DNA of 5,607 nucleotides from the NCBI GenBank assembly GCA_040773965.1, contig JAXGVG010000120.1:1-5607 (forward strand), in the 5' to 3' direction. The translations under genes were made by a program, and so were the position numbers. This document shows, one piece after another, positions 1 through 5,224 of this stretch; within the stretch, counting starts at the first letter, position 1; every line of letters starts with the position of its first letter. The notes below the pieces were generated by a model. That model searched no databases. It was not told the DNA's origin and saw only the letters and a list, made by a program, of their open reading frames with translations. The stretch is from JAXGVG01 sp040773965 (GTDB lineage: Bacteria > Pseudomonadota > Alphaproteobacteria > UBA9219).

Positions 1-132
1 ATGTCACCGGCCCGCGGCCTTGTGGCCCAGACCTCAGCGGGTGACCCTGAGCGTGGGGCGGCAGCGGCAGCGGCGACAATTGCTGCAACGATCCGGAGGT
101 TCAGTCGTGGCGACATCGTCAACCGCAGCTAA
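1..132 (+). other. Open frame at left edge, possible C-terminal end of an upstream gene
   Basis: A reading frame is open from base 1 to a TAA at 130-132 (about 43 residues, Ala/Arg-rich, ending in DIVNRS). It would overlap the GTG start at 107 by 26 nt. A second frame ends at a TGA at 42-44 and would leave a 62-nt spacer before that GTG. A third frame is open right through into the Lys/Ala-rich gene. I recognise no family in any of the three, so I cannot say which, if any, is coding. It lies on the left side of the junction at 261-280 and may not be native to the rest of the window. Confidence 0.2.
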
Positions 133-313
133 GCAGGTGCGCGCGGGCAAAGCGCAGGGAAGTAAGCAGGCCGGTCGGGCGGGACAATCGGCGAGCAGGG
201 CTTCCGCCCGGGCGGCAGCGCCCCGCAAGGCAGCATCGGGCAAGGCAGCGCCCCGCAAGGCAGCATCCGGCAAAGCAGCGTTTTTCCGGTGCCAATTTCG
301 CCCACCACCTTGA
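107..313 (+). CDS. Start of a basic Lys/Ala-rich protein, 3' part replaced at the junction
   Basis: Function unknown. The GTG at 107 is preceded by GGAGG at 95-99 with a 7-nt spacer, the best ribosome binding site on the plus strand here, so this looks like a real gene start and not a shadow. The frame runs 68 residues to a TGA at 311. The first ~58 residues are Ala, Lys, Arg, Ser, Gly and Gln-rich with no Asp or Glu, and contain the decapeptide AAPRKAASGK twice. This composition resembles histone H1-like tails and the disordered ends of several unrelated bacterial families, so it gives no function. After about residue 53 the DNA becomes the antisense of the ExeA-like gene, so the last residues (FFRCQFRPPP) are almost certainly not native and the true protein continued elsewhere. 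Confidence is moderate that a gene starts here and low for anything more. Confidence 0.45.
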   Translation: MATSSTAAKQVRAGKAQGSKQAGRAGQSASRASARAAAPRKAASGKAAPRKAASGKAAFFRCQFRPPP

Positions 314-452
314 TCAGGCCGTCGCCGCGTTGAAGCGAAAAGGACAGGGCAGCCAGCAATTCCTCCGCATGAGGCGCCGGAAAAAACAGATGGGGATTCG
401 GCGTAAGGCCGAAGGGATAATCGCAAAGACCGAAAGATTCGAGGAATGGCAT
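129..452 (-). CDS. ExeA/MshM-like AAA ATPase, truncated after Walker A
   Basis: ExeA (GspA) and MshM family proteins are cytoplasmic or inner-membrane AAA ATPases that help assemble type II secretion or type IV pilus machinery, usually beside a GspB- or MshN-like partner. The N-terminus is typical: MPFLESFGLCDYPFGLTPNP (the PF.LTPNP motif), a helix that matches the EALAALxxxLxxGDG region, and the Walker A motif GEIGTGKT at residues 51-58 with Lys57 and Thr58, followed by LLCRML. From residue 65 the protein turns into a Pro/Cys/Ala-rich tail with no family similarity, and it stops at residue 107. Walker B, sensors and the rest of the family's ~250+ residues are missing. The change coincides with the 30-bp repeats, so only about 261-452 is native gene. 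The ATG lies 5 nt after the TPR gene's stop, with GAAGAG upstream as a weak ribosome binding site, which indicates cotranscription. As it stands the product could not be a working ATPase. Confidence 0.75.
   Translation of the reverse strand: MPFLESFGLCDYPFGLTPNPHLFFPAPHAEELLAALSFSLQRGDGLIKVVGEIGTGKTLLCRMLPCGALPCPMLPCGALPPGRKPCSPIVPPDRPAYFPALCPRAPA
214..280 (+). repeat. 30-bp tandem repeat, two copies plus a partial third
   Basis: Copy one (214-243) and copy two (244-273) differ at one base (G238 versus C268). A partial third copy (274-280) differs from the first by one base (A274 versus G). In the plus-strand frame each copy encodes AAPRKAASGK. Both mismatches lie at the right end, where the sequence also reads as the antisense of the ExeA-like gene, so the repeat overlaps the probable recombination joint. 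Confidence 0.85.
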
Positions 453-457
453 GGTAT

Positions 458-1462
458 CTATGGCTCTTCGGAAGAAAGGGGTTCGCCCTGCCTGGCCGCC
501 AGATAATCAAGGCGCTGCTGTATCGCCGGCGAAAGCGGCGGGGGAAGCTGGCGGTAAAGATCGAGGGCGCCGGCGTCCTGTCCCGTTCGGTCGTACAAAA
601 TGGCGAGACTCAAGCGATAACCGTCGTTCGCGGGGTCAAGTTCCAGCGCGCGCCGCCACGCGGCAAGAGCCTGTTGCGTTTCGTTCCGCTCCGTCAGCAT
701 CTGCCCAAGAGCGGCGTGCGCAGGCGCCGAGAGGGGGCGCTGCGCGATCATTCGCTCTATGGCTGTTTGCGCTTCTCGCGATCCGGTTTGCTGGAGGGCG
801 TAAAGCTTGCCTTCCCATGCTTCCGGGTGGTTTTCATCCTTCGATAGAATCCGGTCGTAACGCGCAATGGCGACGGCGTAGTTCTTCGCGGCGATTTCGT
901 TGTGGGCTTCCTTCATCAAAGCGTTTGCCGAAAGAGCAGGGCCCTCGCTAACGACGATCCGGGGCGTTGAATCTTTACCTTTGGCAAGAACGGAAGTCCC
1001 TTCGATCTGTCGCGCGATTTCTTCTTCGGATTTTTCGGGCGGCGCAAGGTCTTCGGCGGGAAGAGCGATGCCCAACGGTTCGTCGCTAAAGTCCGTCGTT
1101 TCCGGCGGCGCGTCGCCGGCGGTTTCGACGGCAGCAGCCGGTTCCGGAGCATACGCCAAAGGAGCGGGATCGGACGCGATCGCCGTAACGGGCTCCGGCG
1201 CTTCGGGCGCGGACGGCGCCGCGACAGGCAACCCGACCGTCGCCGTCAAGGCGTCCGGAAGGGAAATGTCGCGGCGCGCGGTCAGGGACGAAAAGTCCGT
1301 CAAACATACCGCCATAACAAGAAACGAGGCAAGCCCGGCGCGTCCCATCCATCGGGCGCTTCGGGACGGGACCGGCAAGGAAAGAAGCGGCACAATCAGC
1401 GGGGATTGTCGCTTTCGATTTTCGCGCGCGGCTTTGTTGAGGGCTTGGAACAGGACGCTCAT
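458..1462 (-). CDS. Membrane-anchored TPR protein (GspB/MshN-like)
   Basis: A 334-residue protein with the layout of the partners of ExeA/MshM ATPases. It has a short cytoplasmic N-terminus (MSVLFQALNKAARENRKR, similar to the MS.LL.AL.KA opening of this group) and one hydrophobic segment at about residues 38-56. A long Pro/Ala/Glu-rich linker follows (about 75-175), then a periplasmic C-terminal block of about three to four TPR helical pairs (about 180-320, for example AHNEIAAKNYAVAIARYDRI and AALGQMLTERNETQQALAAW). TPRs bind protein partners, so a scaffold role in a pilus or secretion complex is inferred. I place the start at the ATG at 1462 because the family motif begins there. The frame is open further upstream to 1579, but that part overlaps exoD and looks non-native. 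No clear Shine-Dalgarno precedes 1462. The gene is followed after 5 nt by the ExeA-like ATPase, and a stem-loop lies upstream. Specific assignment to a pilus or to a type II system is not possible from this window. Confidence 0.8.
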   Translation of the reverse strand: MSVLFQALNKAARENRKRQSPLIVPLLSLPVPSRSARWMGRAGLASFLVMAVCLTDFSSLTARRDISLPDALTATVGLPVAAPSAPEAPEPVTAIASDPAPLAYAPEPAAAVETAGDAPPETTDFSDEPLGIALPAEDLAPPEKSEEEIARQIEGTSVLAKGKDSTPRIVVSEGPALSANALMKEAHNEIAAKNYAVAIARYDRILSKDENHPEAWEGKLYALQQTGSREAQTAIERMIAQRPLSAPAHAALGQMLTERNETQQALAAWRRALELDPANDGYRLSLAILYDRTGQDAGALDLYRQLPPPLSPAIQQRLDYLAARQGEPLSSEEP

Positions 1463-1487
1463 GGAGGCGGGTAAATAAGCATTTTTC

Positions 1488-1517
1488 CGCTCAAAAAGCA
1501 AAACCCCGTTTTGAGCG
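1488..1517 (-). other. Stem-loop between exoD and the TPR gene
   Basis: A perfect 9-bp inverted repeat (CGCTCAAAA/TTTTGAGCG) with a 12-nt loop fills the 59-nt spacer. Read on the minus strand, an alternative inner hairpin is also possible (CAAAAC, GGG loop, GTTTTG) and is followed by CTTTTT. The two folds exclude each other. The large hairpin has no U-tract after it, and the inner one has a weak stem, so neither is a convincing intrinsic terminator. It could be an RNA processing or attenuation element, or have no function. Confidence 0.4.
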
Positions 1518-1521
1518 CTGC

Positions 1522-2133
1522 CTAGCCCGCAAGGGCTTGGGCCACGTGGCTGAGCGAGCCGAACAGCCAAAGACTCCACCCGGCGATGACGTACGAGGCT
1601 GCAATGAACGCCCCGTCGCGCTGCATAAGGCCCAGCGCCAGCACAACGACGCCCAGGGAAGGAGGCAGGTTGAGAAACGGGATCGGCAAAGCCACCATCA
1701 TGGACAAAACCAGCGCCAGCATGCTGTGCAAGCGGTCGAGATGCGGTCCGGACAGGATCAAAAAACGCGGCCGCAGAAGATATTCGGTTTTTTGCATTCC
1801 CCGGATGCCCAGAGCGAGGCCTCGCGACAGAACGTCGCGGCGGACGGTGCGGTGGCGGATGAAACGCGGAAAAATGGGCGCACGCAATCCCAGCACCATT
1901 TGCACGGCCAGAATGACCATGGGCAGGCCGAAAAGAATGGACAAGCCCGGCAGCATGAAAATAACCATGTTCATCAGGGCCAGAACGAACAGGAAGAAGG
2001 CGAAGCCGCGAACGCCGAACAAATGCAGCATGGCCCCGACCGTCAAGGCGCCGCCGCCGTGAAGTGCCGCCTGCAACTGCTTCAATAATTCGCTGATCGT
2101 TTCGGGTTTGGCCTGCGGGGGCGGCGAATCCAT
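1522..2133 (-). CDS. exoD: ExoD family membrane protein
   Basis: A 203-residue inner membrane protein of the ExoD family (PF06055). ExoD was described in Sinorhizobium meliloti, where mutants make less exopolysaccharide, are alkali sensitive and invade nodules poorly. Its molecular activity is not known. The family signatures are present: LFGVRGF near residues 38-44, LPGLSILFGLP at 61-71, LRPR at 120-123, and the highly conserved ALPIP...LALGL.QRDG stretch at about 148-174. There are roughly four hydrophobic segments (about 42-60, 66-83, 137-170, 177-195). The length is normal for the family. The ATG follows the atpF stop after 3 nt (TAA AAA ATG) with no clear Shine-Dalgarno, so translation is probably coupled to atpF and the gene is probably part of the ATP synthase transcript. 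A link between the two functions is not established. Confidence 0.88.
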   Translation of the reverse strand: MDSPPPQAKPETISELLKQLQAALHGGGALTVGAMLHLFGVRGFAFFLFVLALMNMVIFMLPGLSILFGLPMVILAVQMVLGLRAPIFPRFIRHRTVRRDVLSRGLALGIRGMQKTEYLLRPRFLILSGPHLDRLHSMLALVLSMMVALPIPFLNLPPSLGVVVLALGLMQRDGAFIAASYVIAGWSLWLFGSLSHVAQALAG

Positions 2134-2136
2134 TTT

Positions 2137-2673
2137 TTATGCCGCTTTGTTTTTCACGCCCAGTTTCGGAACGTCCGCGATGGCCTGTTCGGCGAGCCGG
2201 TCAAGAGCGGCGGCGTCCAGATGGGCCGCCATGGCCGTCCGCGCCGCGGCTAGGGCTTGATCGATGACGGCTTGCCTGACTTCCGCCAGCGCCTCGTTCT
2301 CGGCCACAAGAATGCGTTGCATGGCGCTCCGTTCGCGCCGCTTGAGCGAATCCTCAAGATCCCTGGCGGCCAGGGCGCGCAGGCGAACCGATTCGTCCCT
2401 GGCGTGCGCAATGATCGCTTCGGCTTCCTTTATCGCTTCCTTCTGGCGGACGCGATAATCCTCCAGCGTGGCGGCGGCTTCGGCACGGAGTTTTTTGGCC
2501 TGTTCCAGCTCGTCGCGGATTTTGGCAATTTCGCCGTCGATGGCGCCCAGAATCGGCTTGCGGCCCCAGATATAAATAAAGACGAAGAACAGAAGAACCG
2601 CCAGCGAATACCATGTCATGGTATCGGAAAAAAACGCCACAAGCGGCGACATTTCGACGGCTTCATGTGTCAT
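2137..2673 (-). CDS. atpF: F0F1 ATP synthase subunit b
   Basis: This is the peripheral stalk (stator) subunit that pairs with b' and holds the F1 head against rotation. The 178-residue protein has one N-terminal membrane helix at about 19-36 (MTWYSLAVLLFFVFIYIW), followed directly by the usual GRKPILGAID-type membrane-exit motif and a long charged, Ala/Glu/Arg-rich coiled coil to the end (about 45-165). The start ATG at 2673 overlaps the stop of atpF' in an ATGA, and a GAGG lies 6 nt upstream, so coupled translation is likely. A second Met at residue 8 is possible but lacks this support. The alphaproteobacterial arrangement with two different b-type subunits makes a b/b' heterodimer the expected form. 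Confidence 0.95.
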   Translation of the reverse strand: MTHEAVEMSPLVAFFSDTMTWYSLAVLLFFVFIYIWGRKPILGAIDGEIAKIRDELEQAKKLRAEAAATLEDYRVRQKEAIKEAEAIIAHARDESVRLRALAARDLEDSLKRRERSAMQRILVAENEALAEVRQAVIDQALAAARTAMAAHLDAAALDRLAEQAIADVPKLGVKNKAA

Positions 2674-3218
2674 CGCCCACCTCGCATAACCGAAGAACCC
2701 TTGAGGCCCGTCAATTTCTCGACAACGGCGCCGGCCAGGTCGACGGCGGCGCTTTGCACTTCCCTGAAGGCGCTGTCGCGCATGGCGGCGATTTTTTCTT
2801 CCGCCCCGGCGACTCGTTTTTCAAGAGCCTCCTGCTGCCCGGCTTGCCGGGCGGCGGCTTCTTCCATGGCCGAGGCGACAATCTCGTTCACCGTCGCCTG
2901 GGCTTTTGCCCGGGCGTCGGCCAGCGCCTTCTCATATCGAGCCTGAAGGACTTTGGCTGCCTCGCTGGCCTCGGCGGCGGCGTCCAGATCGGCGCGCAGC
3001 ACCTCGTGCCGCGCGTTCTGAACCCGCTGCACCGCCGGTACGGCAAGCCAACGCATGAGAACATAGAGAAGAGGGAAACAAAGCGTCAGCCAGAACAGTT
3101 GTTCCGGGTAAAGCGATGCTTCGAGCTGCGGCAACGTTTTGGCTTCTTCGGCCCACACGGAAGCCGGGGCCAAAAGCATCCAGCCCGCAAAAACCGACAA
3201 AAATCCAAACCGTTTCAT
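2670..3218 (-). CDS. atpF': F0F1 ATP synthase subunit b' with a predicted signal peptide
   Basis: This is the second peripheral stalk subunit, partner of b in the stator. The start is the ATG at 3218, giving 182 residues. An upstream ATG at 3377 would overlap atpE in another frame and is rejected. Residues 24-60 hold the recognisable b' region (LPQLEASLYPEQLFWLTLCF, then one membrane helix ending at about 60), followed by VPAVQRVQNAR and a long coiled coil (about 65-170). Unusually, the core is preceded by MKRFGFLSVFAGWMLLAPAS and VWA|EE, with a basic start, hydrophobic core and a V-W-A cleavage site after residue 23: a typical Sec signal peptide. If cleaved, the mature protein begins in the periplasm just before its membrane helix, which fits the N-out topology of b subunits. 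It lies 23 nt after atpE with only a weak GCGGA ribosome binding site and overlaps atpF by 4 nt. Confidence 0.93.
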   Translation of the reverse strand: MKRFGFLSVFAGWMLLAPASVWAEEAKTLPQLEASLYPEQLFWLTLCFPLLYVLMRWLAVPAVQRVQNARHEVLRADLDAAAEASEAAKVLQARYEKALADARAKAQATVNEIVASAMEEAAARQAGQQEALEKRVAGAEEKIAAMRDSAFREVQSAAVDLAGAVVEKLTGLKGSSVMRGGR

Positions 3219-3241
3219 GATCCGCACTTTAATGTCCGGCG

Positions 3242-3472
3242 TTACGTGGCAAAAATCAGAAGCGCCGCGATAACGAAGCCCATCAACAGCACAAGCTCGT
3301 TGCCGGCAAAGCCGATAAAGCCGACGAGCTTCATCTTGTTGTCCGCATCCGGATTGCGCGCGATGGACGAAAGCCACGTGGAGAAAACGGTGCCCAGCCC
3401 GTAGCCGGCGCCGATGGCCGCTCCCAGCATCGTAATGCCGACACCAATAAATTTTAACGCCGTACCTTCCAT
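3242..3472 (-). CDS. atpE: F0F1 ATP synthase subunit c (rotor ring)
   Basis: This is the proteolipid that forms the rotating ring and carries protons across the membrane. It has 76 residues in two membrane helices joined by the polar ARNP loop (residues 38-41). Helix 1 has the GxGxGxG packing motif (G21, G23, G25, G27). Helix 2 carries the essential carboxylate Glu59 in GFAGNELVLLMG. Aligned through the loop, the place of the sodium-binding Gln of Ilyobacter-type rings is Leu26, and Glu59 is followed by Leu-Val and not Ser-Thr, so proton coupling is inferred. GNEL differs from the common (V/L)TEA sequence of alphaproteobacterial c subunits. The start at 3472 has the strongest ribosome binding site of the operon (AGGGAG, 7-nt spacing), as expected for a subunit needed in about ten copies per complex. 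It is preceded by a 60-nt spacer. Confidence 0.97.
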   Translation of the reverse strand: MEGTALKFIGVGITMLGAAIGAGYGLGTVFSTWLSSIARNPDADNKMKLVGFIGFAGNELVLLMGFVIAALLIFAT

Positions 3473-3528
3473 TGGATAACTCCCTTTTTAGCCTTGTGTT
3501 GCGGTTGCGGAAAATCCCAGCTTATCCA
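3473..3528 (-). other. Inverted repeat framing the atpB-atpE spacer
   Basis: TGGATAA and TTATCCA (+ strand positions 3473-3479 and 3522-3528) are perfect 7-bp complements. In the mRNA they would bring the spacer into one large loop of 42 nt holding the atpE ribosome binding site, with the inner arm touching the start codon. In E. coli the region before atpE is a known translational enhancer, but the sequence is different here. With a 7-bp stem and a long loop this may be chance. Confidence 0.3.
3480..3485 (-). promoter_or_regulatory. Strong ribosome binding site of atpE
   Basis: AGGGAG stands 7 nt before the atpE ATG. It is clearly better than the sites of its neighbours and fits the need for more subunit c than the other F0 subunits. 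It lies inside the interval bracketed by the inverted repeat at 3473-3528. Confidence 0.8.
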
Positions 3529-3532
3529 TCCT

Positions 3533-4285
3533 TCAATGCATTTCCAGCGCATCGTGCAGATAAACCGAACTGAGAATGGAGAAAATGTAGGCTTGCAAAA
3601 GCGCTACAAAAAACTCGAACGCGACGATAACAATATTGAAGGCGAGGGGCAAGACGCCTACGGCGGACAACCATCCCGAAGCCGCCAGCCCGGCCGACAT
3701 GCCCGCGAAAACCTTCAGCAGGATATGCCCGGCCAGCATGTTCGCGAAAAGACGAATAGAGAGGCTGAAAGGACGGATAAAGAAGGAAACGACCTCGATC
3801 ACCACCATCAGCGGCAGCATAATCATCGGTACGCCGGACGGCACGAACAGCTTGAAAAAATGACTGCCGTGCTTCACGAAGCCCGTCCCGAGCACGATAA
3901 AGATGACCAGCATGGCAAGCGCGAAATTGACGATGACTTGACTGGTGACCGTATAAAAATAGGGAAACAGGCCCAGCAAATTGCAAAACATAATGAACAG
4001 GAAAAGAGTCAGGATGAACGGAAAGAAAGCGTCCGCTTTCGTTCCGGCCGATTCCCGGACCGTGCTGCGGATGCCGTCGAAAAACAGTTCGGCCAGCATT
4101 TGCCAGCGCCCCGGCACGACGGCCCTTGAGCGCATCGTCAACGTCATGAACAGCGTCGACAGAACGACGGCGGCGAACATCGCGATCGCGGAATTGGTGA
4201 TCGCGATCGGATGGCCGGCAAGATCGAGCAAAGGCGACGTCTGCGCGTGAATCTCGAATTGCTCGATAGGTGAATGAAAAGCCAT
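3533..4285 (-). CDS. atpB: F0F1 ATP synthase subunit a (proton channel)
   Basis: This is the stationary membrane subunit that provides the two half channels through which protons reach and leave the c ring. It has 250 residues, normal for Alphaproteobacteria, with five to six hydrophobic segments. The N-terminus (SPIEQFEI) is typical. Conserved signatures are NLLGLFPY at 102-109 and FSLSIRLFANMLAGH at 173-187, which contains the essential Arg178 (Arg210 of E. coli). They also include FEFFVALLQAYIF at 223-235 with Gln231 (E. coli Gln252). The E. coli Glu219/His245 pair appears here exchanged as His187/Glu224, as in mitochondria. The ATG at 4285 is 10 nt after the atpI stop, and AAGAGG overlapping that stop gives a good ribosome binding site. 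Confidence 0.97.
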   Translation of the reverse strand: MAFHSPIEQFEIHAQTSPLLDLAGHPIAITNSAIAMFAAVVLSTLFMTLTMRSRAVVPGRWQMLAELFFDGIRSTVRESAGTKADAFFPFILTLFLFIMFCNLLGLFPYFYTVTSQVIVNFALAMLVIFIVLGTGFVKHGSHFFKLFVPSGVPMIMLPLMVVIEVVSFFIRPFSLSIRLFANMLAGHILLKVFAGMSAGLAASGWLSAVGVLPLAFNIVIVAFEFFVALLQAYIFSILSSVYLHDALEMH

Positions 4286-4295
4286 CCAAAGCCTC

Positions 4296-4619
4296 TTATT
4301 CTTTCTTCTTCAACGGACCGGAGGCCTGTGTGCCTTCCAGCGCGCGCCACACGTTTACGACACCTGTCACGAAACCTGCAAGAAGCATAATAAGAAGCCC
4401 CCAGGGTTTCGTTTCCAACTCATAATCGGCCAGGGCCCCCAACAGCGTGCAAACCACGACCGTGGCGACAAAATCGGATCCGATACGTCCCAGCGACGCC
4501 GTTTTGCGCCCGTCCGGCTCCTCGCGAGGCTCTTCCGGCCTGAGGCCGGCCTTCGTCTCGGCCTGCCGTATCCGTGCCGCCAGCTCCTCAAGCTTTTCGG
4601 GATCGGGATCGTCGATCAT
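4296..4619 (-). CDS. atpI: AtpI/AtpZ-type ATP synthase accessory protein
   Basis: This is a small membrane protein encoded first in many F0 operons and implicated in c-ring assembly or stability, or in ion supply, but not part of the finished enzyme. It has 107 residues with a charged N-terminal helix (about 6-35, DPEKLEELAARIRQAE). Two membrane segments follow, at about 46-66 and 72-91, with the family's short turn between them (ADYELETKPWG), then a basic end (LKKKE). This fits the ATPase_gene1 group found upstream of alphaproteobacterial atpB. The ATG at 4619 has only a weak GGACGG upstream. A convincing promoter lies about 40 nt upstream, so this is probably the first gene of the operon. 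Confidence 0.9.
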   Translation of the reverse strand: MIDDPDPEKLEELAARIRQAETKAGLRPEEPREEPDGRKTASLGRIGSDFVATVVVCTLLGALADYELETKPWGLLIMLLAGFVTGVVNVWRALEGTQASGPLKKKE

Positions 4620-4659
4620 CGCGGGACCGTCCAGCCGCTAACTGCATGAAACCGCGCGC

Positions 4660-4688
4660 AAAGTAGGGACAGCCCGCCCTCGAGTCAA
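4660..4688 (-). promoter_or_regulatory. Promoter of the F0 ATP synthase operon
   Basis: TTGACT (4683-4688) and TACTTT (4660-4665) are separated by exactly 17 bp, and expected transcription would start near 4653, leaving a leader of about 35 nt before atpI. The -35 box is nearly consensus, while the -10 box is weaker, as is common in Alphaproteobacteria. It is the only good match in the 116-nt gap between the copper chaperone gene and atpI, and no clear intrinsic terminator is seen in this gap. Confidence 0.6.
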
Positions 4689-4735
4689 GGAAGAACCGCG
4701 CCTTTTGGCTTATTTCCCGGGGGATAACCTGAGCC

Positions 4736-5224
4736 CTATTCTTTCGTTTTCCGGCGGGCCCCGAATTCCACGACTTTTATGGTTATTGCCATGGGCGGCG
4801 CCTTGGCGAAGTGAAGTTTCATGGGGACTTCGGTCCCGGCTTCCAGAGGGGCTTTAAGGCCAATGAGCATAAGGTGGTAATTCCCGGGGGTCAGCGCGAC
4901 GGGCGTATGAGAAGGGAGGCGGATTTCTTCAATTTCATGCATGCGCCGCAGGCCGCGGTTCGAAGCGATGATGTGAAGCTCGACACGTTCGGCTGCAGGG
5001 CTTGCGGCTCCCGTAAGCTTGTCGTCTTCGCCGGTTTTGTTGGTAAGCGTCATATAGACCATGGCGTTATGTTTTCGCGGCCCCGTGGCGCGGACAAAGG
5101 CGTCCGCGATCTCGACAGGCGATCGAGGCGGAGCGGTTTCGGCGGTTTGCCCAGGGCCCGGCGAAGGAACGAAGGCCAAAAGCATCCACGAAAAAAGAAT
5201 CCGTGTTGTCCGGGTCATGGTCAT
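4736..5224 (-). CDS. Periplasmic PCuAC-type copper chaperone
   Basis: A PCuAC family protein (PF04314, formerly DUF461) of 162 residues. Members bind Cu(I) in the periplasm and deliver it to the CuA centre of cytochrome c oxidase, often together with Sco. The family motif H-x10-M-x21-H-x-M is exact: His84, Met95, His117 and Met119 (in YHLM). Also typical are RATGPRKHNAMVYMTLTN near 45-62 and LTPGNYHLMLIGLK at 111-124. Residues 1 to about 28 form a signal peptide (TRTTRIL...LLAFVPSPG). The ATG at 5224 overlaps the stop of the upstream 66-residue gene in an ATGA. The ATG at 5218 is a serious alternative, since GGGAG is 9 nt before it but only 3 nt before 5224. The short basic tail (ARRKTKE) is not a metal site. 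Confidence 0.93.
   Translation of the reverse strand: MTMTRTTRILFSWMLLAFVPSPGPGQTAETAPPRSPVEIADAFVRATGPRKHNAMVYMTLTNKTGEDDKLTGAASPAAERVELHIIASNRGLRRMHEIEEIRLPSHTPVALTPGNYHLMLIGLKAPLEAGTEVPMKLHFAKAPPMAITIKVVEFGARRKTKE

Noticed and set aside
214..280. CRISPR-like or attachment-site interpretation of the 30-bp repeat
   Set aside because: Copies are directly adjacent with no spacers, in frame with a decapeptide repeat, and there is no integrase or tRNA nearby.
446..951. Plus-strand open frames opposite the TPR gene
   Set aside because: Arg- and Ala-rich shadows of a GC-rich gene; the TPR frame has real domain structure.
1473..1501. TTGCTT-17-TTATTT as a promoter for the TPR gene
   Set aside because: The -10 box matches only two of six positions and the site lies inside the stem-loop; too weak to call.
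1537..2088. Long plus-strand open frame (183 residues) opposite exoD
   Set aside because: Gln/His/Arg-rich translation typical of the antisense of a hydrophobic gene; exoD on the other strand has clear family motifs.
3494..4129. Long plus-strand open frame (211 residues) opposite atpB
   Set aside because: It is the antisense of subunit a, with a charged, repetitive composition, no ribosome binding site and no family resemblance.
4179..4210. Repeated ATCGCGATCG, 21 bp apart
   Set aside because: It encodes two Ile-Ala-rich stretches of the first membrane helix of subunit a; codon use explains it.
4689..4740. Terminator between the PCuAC gene and atpI
   Set aside because: GGC/GCC and TTAT/ATAA can pair only with a bulge, and no T-tract follows.
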